25,845 nucleotides of DNA from Prevotella sp. (lineage in GTDB: Bacteria > Bacteroidota > Bacteroidia > Bacteroidales > Bacteroidaceae), in the NCBI GenBank assembly GCA_021636625.1, contig JAJWLX010000050.1:1-25845 (forward strand), given 5' to 3'. Under the pieces are notes generated by a model. That model did no database searches and was not told the origin of the DNA. It saw only the letters and a program-made list of their open reading frames with translations. Shown here piece after piece: positions 1-6,625 of this stretch (position 1 is its first letter; the number at the start of each line of letters is the position of its first letter). Position numbers and translations under genes: made by a program.

Positions 1-814
1 TGAGCTTGAGCATCTTGTTGCTTCGTTGAGAAATATCTTGGGCAAAAATAGTACAGCGGTCTTCTCCGATTTGATGTGACAATGCCATCAGCAAAGTACC
101 TGTACCTGCTGATGGGTCGTAGCATTCAATATTATGGAGGTCGGCATGATCACCCACTAATAATCTGGCCATAATGGTAGCGATGGCATGAGGAGTGTAA
201 TATTCTGCATATTTTCCGCCTCCAGCTGTGTTGTAGTCTTTGATGAGATATTCAAAGATATTGGCGAAGAAGTCGTAATGCTCTGAAAATGCTTCCTCAA
301 AAGAGAAATTGGCAAGCTTATCCACCATGGCACGTGCAAATGGTGCTCTCTGAGCCACATCTGTCACATATTGGGTTAATGGCTCAAAGAGAGGTATCTT
401 GGTGTTTTGTGTGGTCTGTGTAGAGAATATGGCAAGATTCTGCTCCGCAATGTCGCTCATCGTATTGTCGAAGATAAAATCAAAATCACCCTTTGCCTGC
501 TGGTTCCAGAGGTTTGCAATCAGATGCTCTGGTTTCAAACGTGGCAGGTCTGGAGACAAGGAAGCCAGCAACATCATGCGCTCCATGTCACTCAACTCAC
601 TGTAAGCGGTTTCCCATTTCTCTGCTGTGCAAATTTTCTCAGCATAGCGGTTTCCTGAGTGTTTAATGGCATAGCCAAACTTGTCATTCAAGAACTTATA
701 TAGGAATACCTGTGTGATAATTTTATACTCATTGCCGTCATTGCCCATGCCGTATGTCTTGCAAGTTGCTTTCAGGGCATCGATGAGGGCTACGGTTTTT
801 TCTCTTATTGTCAT
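1..814 (-). CDS. hsdM: Type I restriction-modification DNA methyltransferase subunit HsdM (5' part; 3' end outside window)
   Basis: This is the modification subunit of a type I R-M complex. With HsdS it methylates adenine at the recognition sequence, and HsdM2-HsdS is also the core that HsdR joins. The gene reads leftward and runs off the window, so 271 codons are visible and the catalytic NPPY/F motif is not. Seen: an N-terminal helical region (residues 1 to about 160), the conserved YYTP element (205-208) ahead of the methyltransferase fold, and SAM-binding motif I, DPSAGTGTLL, at 233-242. The ATG at 814 lies 10 nt after the hsdR stop, so the genes are co-transcribed in the order R, M. A specificity gene hsdS is expected to the left (inference). 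The leader is AT-rich with no Shine-Dalgarno, usual for this phylum. No frameshift is seen in the visible part. Confidence 0.95.
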   Translation of the reverse strand, partial: MTIREKTVALIDALKATCKTYGMGNDGNEYKIITQVFLYKFLNDKFGYAIKHSGNRYAEKICTAEKWETAYSELSDMERMMLLASLSPDLPRLKPEHLIANLWNQQAKGDFDFIFDNTMSDIAEQNLAIFSTQTTQNTKIPLFEPLTQYVTDVAQRAPFARAMVDKLANFSFEEAFSEHYDFFANIFEYLIKDYNTAGGGKYAEYYTPHAIATIMARLLVGDHADLHNIECYDPSAGTGTLLMALSHQIGEDRCTIFAQDISQRSNKMLKL

Positions 815-824
815 ATTTTTATAT

Positions 825-3800
825 TTAATTACTTGGATATGTTCTATTATATTGATTGATGTATTGACGAGCTATTCTGGTTTGAATGAAAGTGAAATCG
901 TCCATTTGAGCCTCTATGCTCGGATAATGATTGAGAGATTGGGCTATCTCTGTCATAACAGTACAATCGAAATATTCATCTTTCTTCAGAATGTCTGCAC
1001 GGTCGTAAACTTTTTGATCTATTTCTGATTTTATGTCAGAAAGTATCGCCACAATATCATTATCATAATAACTGAAGATGAATGGCTTGTGCTCTTTCAA
1101 TCTTCGTTGGTTTTCTTCGTGAATCCGCTTGTGGACATTGGCAAACTTCGTGTCACCATTATATTTCTTCAGCAAGCGGTTGTTGCTTTCCTGTAATTTC
1201 ACCAATCGTTCGATGATTTCATCAAGCTCCTTACTTTCCTGATTAAACTTAGCGATACTATCAACGACGAAGCCATGCTCCTTGAATCTTTGCATGAAGG
1301 CATCACGCAGAGTGATATATTCAGGATCGTCAGGGTCTGTATTTTCTGTGAATTTGTGAATCACTAAAGCCCATTTTTCCTGTAACTCCTGTCCACCTGC
1401 TATCATTTTCATTTCTTCCTCTCCAATTTTAGAGAAATTGAAGCGGATGTCTTGCATAGCTTCATTGACGAGTTGCTTGGTCTCATCAGAAATGGCAAAG
1501 ACTTCCTTTTGATTGATGATGTCGATGTGGTGTTGCACTTCCTTTAGCATATCTGGAAGTTTTGTCAGTTCAACCTTACTGAAAGCATCCTTTAAGCTGT
1601 CATCACCAAATGTACGTACTATATTGGCACAATCCTTGGCTGAAATCAATGCTTTTTTCAAGTCGAGCAGCACCTGCTTATCTTCTATGGAAGAAATCTC
1701 AGACGAGAAGTCTTCTACATTGTTTGTCGTGTAATCAAACAATGTTTGGCGTACATCTTTCATCTGCCGAATCAGTTCTTCAGGGTCTTCTATAACCTGT
1801 GTGAATGTATCGGTGATGTGATTGCCTTCTACTTCTTCTGGATTATTGAAGCGATTCAACTCTCTGAGATAAGCCTCATTGGTCTCTTCAAAGTTTTGCT
1901 TGATGTTAGCAAAGTCGATGACATAGCCATAACGATTGTTCTTGTATGGTCGATTGACACGTGTGAGTGCCTGCAAAAGGTTATGGTCACGGAGCTTGCG
2001 ACCAAAATAAAGTCTCTTTAAGCGTGGTGCATCGAAACCGGTCAAGAGCATATTGAAGACAATAAGCAAGTCGATGCTCATGTTCTTCTTGAAGTCCTTG
2101 ATAATTTGCTTGCGAGTTTCCTTGTCATCGCTATCGTGCAAGATGAGTCCAACTTTCAGTGGATGCATCCTGTAACCTGGCATAGGTATGGCATTGGCAA
2201 CCATCCACTCTTGACCATCCATTTTGATTTGGATAGGCTTGGCATATCCTGCGTCAAGCGTGTTGGCAAGGCCGCCATCAGAGAAGTTTTGAAAAGCCTC
2301 ATATAACTTTTTTGCTTGTCCGCTTGTCTCGCAGATGACCATGCCACCGAGTGTATCATCTCCCTGTATCTTGCGGAATCTTGTCAAGTCATCTGCTATA
2401 TAGCGGGCTAATTCTCCTACATAACTATCGTGTTCTATAATTTGCTCACGCTTGATATCCTTCTTTTGTACAAGGGTTTCCAGTTTGTCGTAAACCGCAG
2501 AAAGACGTTCCTTATATGAGGTCTCTATATCCTCACGGATTATCTTTAAGGTATATCCGTCAGCAATAGAACGATCATAATAATAAGTATGGAAATAGCG
2601 TTGGAAAACCACACTCGAAGCACAATCTTTCTTTAGCAGAGGAGTTCCTGTCAAGGCTATCTTGATGGATTTTGGATCTGCATCAAAAAGATTGGCTAGA
2701 AAACAACCACCAGGTTTGTAACCACGATGAGCCTCGTCCATAATGAAAATACGCTGAAGATTTGTTGCATAAGCCGGAAGTTCCACCTTTTGCTTGTCTT
2801 CAGCAAAACGCTGGATGTTCACAACTGTTATCTCTTGCTGTCCACTGGTTCCTTCTTGTGCATGGTTGTTGCGGAACTGAGCCATCAATTCCGCACGAGT
2901 ATTGGCTGTTGAAACAACGAGTCCACGAGCCTCAAACTCTTGGGTGGCTTGTTCCAGCAAGTCTATTCTATCTACTATGAAATAGAATTTTGCAACCATA
3001 TTCTTCTTGGCATAATAGTCGGATAGAACATAGGTGAGATAAAAGGACAGAGCCGTTTTTCCACTACCTTGCGTATGCCATACTACGCCAGAAGTAGCTC
3101 CTTCTGAGAGTTGTTGGCGGATAGCGAGTGCGGCAAACATCTGCTGGTAGCGCATGATGTGCTTTTGATCGGTGCTTTCTATTTTACCATCTACTTCTTT
3201 CTCCATTTTAACGTATGCTATGCCATACTTGATGATAAAGAGCAATCGCTCAGGGCTGCACATGGAGGTAAGCATACGGTTCGTAGGAGTATTGACGCCA
3301 AGATTGGTTTGATACTCCGGTGTATGATGAATAACTTGACAGTTGAAGTCTGCCAAGATTTGTCTTTCTTCTTTTTGGTTGATTTCCTTATATGGATAAT
3401 TCGCATTATAAGGTGCTATCGGGAGATTGGAAGAATTCTCCTCACGGAAGCAATTGAAGGGGGCGTTTCCTCTTGCAGCAGTGCAATAGAAAGCTCCTTG
3501 GATAGGAACTATTCCCCCCATCGTATCGTACTCCATATTATTAGAAAATATCATCAACTGTGTGATGTTGATGAAGCTACGAAACTTTTTGTTTGGGAAA
3601 CGCTCTTGATTCATTCGCTTGCTTTCAGCTACAATTCCTCCATGATTGTTTGGCTTTTTTACCTCTACGAAGCAAAGAGGCAAGCCATTGACAAACAAAG
3701 TAATGTCTGGGCGGAATTCATCTTGCCCATTTTTACAAGTGAATTCAGCGGTAAAATGAAAAGTGTTGTTCTGAGGATTTTCAAAGTCTATCAATTTGAT

Positions 3801-4082
3801 GGGAGATACAGCCTGTAATCTTTTGTAAAAAGACTTACCGAGGTCATCATTCTTTAGTTCTTGGCGAATGGAGCGCAAAATGCTCTTGAACCCATCTTTC
3901 TTTGCTGATGGGTTCAACTTATAAAATTGTTCTCTGAAAATTTCAGTCAATATATTCGTGTCAGGGTCATAGACTGTCCCTGCCATATCTTCGCTAATCT
4001 TTCCGAAATAAGAATAGCCTAATCGAGTAAGGTGAACCATTGCTGGCATCTGAACTCTTGTTGCTTCGTTGAATTTACTCAT
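825..4082 (-). CDS. hsdR: Type I restriction endonuclease subunit HsdR (1085 aa)
   Basis: This is the motor and nuclease subunit of the type I enzyme. It translocates DNA using ATP and cuts far from unmethylated sites. Length is normal for the family. Domains in order: an N-terminal PD-(D/E)xK nuclease, with D126 in RPDITLF and E140-V-K142 in FVEVKK; SF2 helicase Walker A TQGSGKT (337-343); Walker B box DEAH (449-452); motif III TGTP (478-481); a second RecA-like domain with LLTGFDAP (about 679-686) and motif VI-like QALTRVNRPY (704-713); then a long helical C-terminus that contacts HsdM. All catalytic residues appear intact, so the enzyme should be active. It is the first gene of the hsdR-hsdM operon. 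A -7 box lies about 25 nt upstream of the start and the large repeat-rich spacer lies beyond that. Confidence 0.97.
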   Translation of the reverse strand: MSKFNEATRVQMPAMVHLTRLGYSYFGKISEDMAGTVYDPDTNILTEIFREQFYKLNPSAKKDGFKSILRSIRQELKNDDLGKSFYKRLQAVSPIKLIDFENPQNNTFHFTAEFTCKNGQDEFRPDITLFVNGLPLCFVEVKKPNNHGGIVAESKRMNQERFPNKKFRSFINITQLMIFSNNMEYDTMGGIVPIQGAFYCTAARGNAPFNCFREENSSNLPIAPYNANYPYKEINQKEERQILADFNCQVIHHTPEYQTNLGVNTPTNRMLTSMCSPERLLFIIKYGIAYVKMEKEVDGKIESTDQKHIMRYQQMFAALAIRQQLSEGATSGVVWHTQGSGKTALSFYLTYVLSDYYAKKNMVAKFYFIVDRIDLLEQATQEFEARGLVVSTANTRAELMAQFRNNHAQEGTSGQQEITVVNIQRFAEDKQKVELPAYATNLQRIFIMDEAHRGYKPGGCFLANLFDADPKSIKIALTGTPLLKKDCASSVVFQRYFHTYYYDRSIADGYTLKIIREDIETSYKERLSAVYDKLETLVQKKDIKREQIIEHDSYVGELARYIADDLTRFRKIQGDDTLGGMVICETSGQAKKLYEAFQNFSDGGLANTLDAGYAKPIQIKMDGQEWMVANAIPMPGYRMHPLKVGLILHDSDDKETRKQIIKDFKKNMSIDLLIVFNMLLTGFDAPRLKRLYFGRKLRDHNLLQALTRVNRPYKNNRYGYVIDFANIKQNFEETNEAYLRELNRFNNPEEVEGNHITDTFTQVIEDPEELIRQMKDVRQTLFDYTTNNVEDFSSEISSIEDKQVLLDLKKALISAKDCANIVRTFGDDSLKDAFSKVELTKLPDMLKEVQHHIDIINQKEVFAISDETKQLVNEAMQDIRFNFSKIGEEEMKMIAGGQELQEKWALVIHKFTENTDPDDPEYITLRDAFMQRFKEHGFVVDSIAKFNQESKELDEIIERLVKLQESNNRLLKKYNGDTKFANVHKRIHEENQRRLKEHKPFIFSYYDNDIVAILSDIKSEIDQKVYDRADILKKDEYFDCTVMTEIAQSLNHYPSIEAQMDDFTFIQTRIARQYINQYNRTYPSN

Positions 4083-4106
4083 TGCTTCATTTTATTGCTT
4101 TAGATG

Positions 4107-4114
4107 CAAATATA
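4107..4114 (-). promoter_or_regulatory. Candidate -7 box for hsdR-hsdM
   Basis: On the minus strand this reads TATATTTG, a full match to the Bacteroidetes TAnnTTTG -7 element, 24 nt upstream of the hsdR ATG. No TTTG is seen at the expected -33 spacing. A second box, TAATTTTG (minus strand, 4571-4578), could give a long leader through the repeat arrays. Confidence 0.5.
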
Positions 4115-4210
4115 GTGATTTCTTTTTATAAATATCTGATTCAAAGCTAATCTTTAACAAGATATAACAAAGAAAGTGAGCAGAGAGAGCAGAAACATAA
4201 ATTCGTATTC

Positions 4211-4276
4211 ATATGCTATCGAAACAGGCTTCATATGCGATTGAAATAGGCTTCATTCACCATCGAAGCCTATTTC
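4211..4276. repeat. Three tandem 22-bp units with GAA-N6-TTC dyads
   Basis: Units are 4211-4232, 4233-4254 and 4255-4276, exactly 22 bp each with no spacer. Each ends in a 12-bp block of the form GAA-N6-TTC: GAAACAGGCTTC, GAAATAGGCTTC and GAAGCCTATTTC. The third block is the exact reverse complement of the second, so units 2 and 3 can form a 12-bp stem with a 10-nt loop. Confidence 0.8.
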
Positions 4277-4372
4277 ATTTGGAACAGAAGGAATCTTTCT
4301 CAGCAACAAGTGTTATTTTTGTCAATACTTATAACCAAATTTTGCATACTGGTAAACTTGGAATCTAGCAAC

Positions 4373-4410
4373 AAAATAGGGAGTTTTGAGCATCTCAAAT
4401 TCCCTATTTT
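4373..4410. repeat. Long imperfect inverted repeat (possible hairpin)
   Basis: Outer arms are AAAATAGGG and CCCTATTTT and inner arms are TTTGAG and CTCAAA around a CAT loop, with only a 2-3 nt mismatch or bulge between them. An RNA from either strand would fold into about 15 bp of stem. It could act as a terminator or as a structured repeat. Confidence 0.75.
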
Positions 4411-4434
4411 CTGCTTCTAATTAAGCGAATACCC

Positions 4435-4542
4435 TATAGTTGTACGACTATAAAGTTGTAGTCGTACGACTATATAGGCTATGGTTGTACAACTGTAGAG
4501 TTATAGTTGTACAACTACAGGGGTTATAGTCGTACAACTATA
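4435..4542. repeat. Five-unit tandem palindrome array, consensus TATAGTYGTACRACTATA
   Basis: Five 18-bp near-perfect palindromes centred on GTAC lie at 4435-4452, 4457-4474, 4480-4497, 4502-4519 and 4525-4542. Dyad centres are 22, 23, 22 and 23 bp apart. The units differ by T/C and A/G changes that mostly keep the symmetry (GTTGTACGAC, GTCGTACGAC, GTTGTACAAC, GTTGTACAAC, GTCGTACAAC). Neighbouring half-sites can also pair across the spacers, for example ACAACTGTA with TATAGTTGT around a GAGT loop. Regular spacing near two helical turns suggests an operator array or a structured repeat. Its function is unknown. Confidence 0.85.
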
Positions 4543-4666
4543 GAATTCCTATTTCAACGCTATTAACTAACAAAATTATAATCCTTTGATTATTAACACA
4601 TTACCATTTTCTTCCATATTTTCAATATTCACAAAGAAATAAGAACCGTTTGAAAATACGAGAATC

Positions 4667-4741
4667 TCAGCAAGGAAAATGTATAAAAATAAAACGACCC
4701 GCACATTTGAGCATCGTTGAGAGGCTTGGCGGGTTCTGGCG
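4667..4741 (-). ncRNA. Putative short transcript: C-rich leader plus 15-codon mini-ORF or small RNA
   Basis: Downstream of the promoter at 4746-4777 the predicted RNA begins with two copies of ACCCGCCA. It then has GCGGGT (4702-4697), which can pair with ACCCGC (4734-4729 or the more upstream copy), followed by a U-rich run (about 4694-4683). The stem is only 6 bp with a 26-nt loop, so terminator strength is doubtful. An ATG at 4714 opens a 15-codon frame, MLKCAGRFIFIHFPC, ending at a TGA at 4669-4667. A small RNA, a tiny peptide gene and an attenuation-type leader are all possible. The transcript itself is inferred from the promoter. Confidence 0.4.
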
Positions 4742-4745
4742 GGTA

Positions 4746-4777
4746 CAAAGGTACGAAGATTTTTCGAAACCTGCAAA
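4746..4777 (-). promoter_or_regulatory. Strong Bacteroidetes promoter (TTTG-N20-TACCTTTG)
   Basis: On the minus strand a TTTG (4777-4774) is followed by exactly 20 nt and TACCTTTG (4753-4746). This is a full match to the phylum's -33/-7 consensus. It does not precede a normal-length gene and would start transcription near 4741. Confidence 0.75.
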
Positions 4778-4826
4778 TTTTTAGAGAGATTTTTATCTCT
4801 TTCTTCCCCCAATAACTTTTTCATTC

Positions 4827-4859
4827 TCTAATTCTGCAAGTAACACTTGCAGAATTAGA
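4827..4859. repeat. Perfect 15-bp inverted repeat with 3-nt loop
   Basis: The arms TCTAATTCTGCAAGT and ACTTGCAGAATTAGA are perfectly complementary around AAC. There is no adjacent T-run, so it is not a classical terminator. It sits 160 bp past the toxin stop codon and about 50 bp upstream of the isolated promoter. Confidence 0.75.
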
Positions 4860-5019
4860 AAGTCAGGATATTCGTTGGCATCGTACCCTCTAACTTTTCT
4901 GGATAGAATTTCTCCAAATTATATTCTGATATTGCTATTGGCTAGCTACCTGATTCCAAGGCAAAGCATGAATTGTTATACATTCTATAAGTACCGATTC
5001 CATTGATATATGAACTCAG

Positions 5020-5295
5020 TTATTTGTCATTGTAATGTCCTTCTAGCTCAATAATGGACACAAGAATTTCTTCATCAAGTATGTCATAGATAATCCTGTC
5101 CTGGGCAGTAATATGTCTAGAATACGTGATGTCGTTTCCACCTTTCAAAGGTTCTGGATGTCCTTTACCTGTTCTAGGGTGCTCAGAAAGTTCTGGAATC
5201 AACTTCTCTAGTTTTTTGAATAGAGGTAGATTTGATTTCTTCCATTTCTTAATGACCTTCTGTGCATCCTTAGAGAATTCTATTCGATATATCAT
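5020..5295 (-). CDS. Txe/YoeB-family toxin (mRNA interferase), 91 aa
   Basis: This is a RelE-superfamily ribosome-dependent endoribonuclease of the Txe/YoeB branch, predicted to cleave mRNA at the ribosome when freed from its antitoxin. Length is close to E. coli YoeB (84 aa). Seen: the family's KGxPEPL element (KGHPEPL, 44-50), the SRHIT segment, and the three residues matching YoeB's catalytic E46, R65 and H83, here E48, R67 and H87 in the C-terminal GHYND. The start is placed at 5295 because this ATG overlaps the antitoxin TGA as ATGA, the usual translational coupling. An in-frame ATG at 5310 would add MDGSF and cannot be excluded. It forms an operon with the upstream antitoxin. Regulation is likely by the toxin-antitoxin complex binding near the -7 box at 5599-5606. 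Confidence 0.9.
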   Translation of the reverse strand: MIYRIEFSKDAQKVIKKWKKSNLPLFKKLEKLIPELSEHPRTGKGHPEPLKGGNDITYSRHITAQDRIIYDILDEEILVSIIELEGHYNDK

Positions 5296-5570
5296 AAAGC
5301 TTCCATCCATGCGATTGCATCTTGTGCTGTGTCAAAGCACAGAGTTTCTCCGTTTTTATGTTCTTCTCTCGCCTTGTCAAGCTTCGCTTGCAAATCGGGA
5401 GTAATCACATTTTCCTCCATGGTCTTGTTCTTACTCATAAAATCCATAAGAATGGATTCTACGTAATTGTTAAGGCTACGATTGGTAGCCTTAGCACACT
5501 CCTTGAGCTCCTCAAGAAGCTCTGCTGGTAACCTAAATGAAGTAGGTACACGTAATGTTGATGTGCTCAT
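5292..5570 (-). CDS. Ribbon-helix-helix antitoxin of the YoeB-type toxin, 92 aa
   Basis: This protein should neutralise the downstream toxin and repress the operon. The N-terminal part fits an Arc/MetJ-like ribbon-helix-helix: a strand TSFRL (10-14), a helix PAELLEELKECAKATN (15-30), then RSLNNYVESILMDFM (31-45), with the typical S-x-x-x-Y pattern. The rest (50-92) is a charged linker and a C-terminal tail, GETLCFDTAQDAIAWMEAL, that probably wraps the toxin. The best-known partner of YoeB, YefM, has a Phd fold instead, so this is a different antitoxin class on the same toxin family. Its stop codon overlaps the toxin ATG by 4 nt. The RHH call rests on sequence pattern alone. Confidence 0.85.
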   Translation of the reverse strand: MSTSTLRVPTSFRLPAELLEELKECAKATNRSLNNYVESILMDFMSKNKTMEENVITPDLQAKLDKAREEHKNGETLCFDTAQDAIAWMEAL

Positions 5571-5598
5571 ATCCTTTGTTTTAAATTGTTATTTGGGG

Positions 5599-5606
5599 CA
5601 AAGGTA
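5599..5606 (-). promoter_or_regulatory. -7 box of the toxin-antitoxin operon
   Basis: The minus strand reads TACCTTTG 28 nt before the antitoxin ATG. No TTTG is seen at the -33 position. The leader is short and AT-rich. Confidence 0.6.
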
Positions 5607-5675
5607 ATAAAAAATAATGAGAATCGGAGTGAATCCTTGGTTTTTAACACAGATAATTGCGATTATTAACAGTGC

Positions 5676-6503
5676 CTACTCCGCCCCCATGCGGTAATTC
5701 TTTGGCGATAATCCGGTATGCTTCTTGAAGAAGGTGCCGAAGGATGAGGCATTAGGGAAGCTGAGATCACTGGCTATCTGCTGAATCGTCATGTCCGTAT
5801 TCTTCATCAGATAAATGCTGCGACGGATAATCGCCTTGAAAATCAACTGCTGAACCGTCTTGCCACATACTGACTTCACTATCACCGAAAGATACTTCGG
5901 AGTGAGACAAAGCTGGTCGGCATAAAAAGCTACCGTACGCTCACGCATGAAGTTCTCCTCTATCAGCTTCACCAACATCTCGAAAGTCTCTATCTTACGT
6001 CGCATCTCCTTACCTTCCTTCTGGAACGAAGCAGAAAAAATGCTGCAAAGACGATAGGTTACCGCCATCAGAAGCAACTTCTGCTCATGCAAACTGTAAG
6101 TGTCATGCTTCTCCTTCTGCTCTAAATCCAAAAGCATCCGGGCATAAGAAGTCAGCATCTCCTCATATTCCGTATGAGCCACCGTGCACGACTGGGGATA
6201 GAGCGTAGAATAAAGCCGCATGCTGACTACGGTATTGCCCAGCATGTGGAGAATCTGTTCCACACGATAAAAAAGCAACGTGTACCGGAAGTCTGCAGAG
6301 ACCTCCTGCACATGAAACAGGATTCCGGGAGAGAGAAAAACGGTCTCTCCCATAGACGCAACAAAGGATGTTCCATCTACACAGAAACGGAACATCCCTT
6401 GATGACAAACTACTATTCCGACATAATCAGAATAGAAAGGCTGCATCAGAAAATGAGGAAATTCATTTGCCTCATATATGATTATATTGTCAGTTATCTC
6501 CAT
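5676..6503 (-). CDS. AraC-family transcriptional regulator (275 aa)
   Basis: This is a DNA-binding regulator with an N-terminal cupin-like sensing domain (about residues 10-110, containing the segment FLSPGILFHVQ) and a C-terminal AraC/XylS domain with two helix-turn-helix motifs. The first is around RTVAFYADQLCLTPKYLSV; the second, TIQQIASDLSFPNASSF followed by FFKKHTGLSPKNYR, is the family signature. An ATG at 6545 would add 14 residues but lies upstream of a TATTTTTG -7 box (6541-6534), so the ATG at 6503 is preferred. The gene follows the MFS efflux gene on the same strand by 122 nt and probably has its own promoter. It may control the adjacent efflux operon (inference from position). The inducer is unknown. 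Confidence 0.88.
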   Translation of the reverse strand: MEITDNIIIYEANEFPHFLMQPFYSDYVGIVVCHQGMFRFCVDGTSFVASMGETVFLSPGILFHVQEVSADFRYTLLFYRVEQILHMLGNTVVSMRLYSTLYPQSCTVAHTEYEEMLTSYARMLLDLEQKEKHDTYSLHEQKLLLMAVTYRLCSIFSASFQKEGKEMRRKIETFEMLVKLIEENFMRERTVAFYADQLCLTPKYLSVIVKSVCGKTVQQLIFKAIIRRSIYLMKNTDMTIQQIASDLSFPNASSFGTFFKKHTGLSPKNYRMGAE

Positions 6504-6533
6504 TCTAAAAAATTGCTTTAGCTGCGAAGATAA

Positions 6534-6541
6534 CAAAAATA
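6534..6541 (-). promoter_or_regulatory. -7 box of the AraC-type regulator
   Basis: The minus strand reads TATTTTTG, matching TAnnTTTG, 30 nt before the ATG at 6503. It argues against the longer start at 6545. No -33 TTTG is seen. Confidence 0.5.
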
Positions 6542-6625
6542 TCAATCTCCTCTGATGATTGCCTTGATTATTTATGATATTTTAGCAGAATCCTGCCGCT
6601 TCCGGAAGAATCTGCTTTCTTGCCT

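Larger units (their letters stand above)
4083..5019. other. Long non-coding spacer rich in repeats and hairpins
   Basis: These 937 bp lie between hsdR and the toxin gene, and no convincing protein-coding gene is seen. In order they hold a three-unit 22-bp tandem repeat (4211-4276), a long imperfect inverted repeat (4373-4410), a five-unit palindrome array (4435-4542), a minus-strand mini transcription unit (about 4667-4777) and a perfect 15-bp hairpin (4827-4859). The stretch 4860-5019 shows no recognisable element. The region is AT-rich compared with the genes to the right. Confidence 0.8.

Noticed and set aside
3111..3818. 235-codon plus-strand open frame opposite hsdR
   Set aside because: Antisense to the intact hsdR nuclease and helicase region; no domain or promoter.
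4435..4542. Possible CRISPR array
   Set aside because: Units are 18-bp palindromes with 4-5 bp gaps, not 25-37 bp repeats with unique 30-bp spacers, and no cas gene is present.
4576..4824. 82-codon minus-strand open frame (MKKLLGEERDKN...)
   Set aside because: A full-consensus promoter (4746-4777) lies inside it, no domain is recognisable, and its sequence is explained by the mini transcription unit and flanking non-coding DNA.
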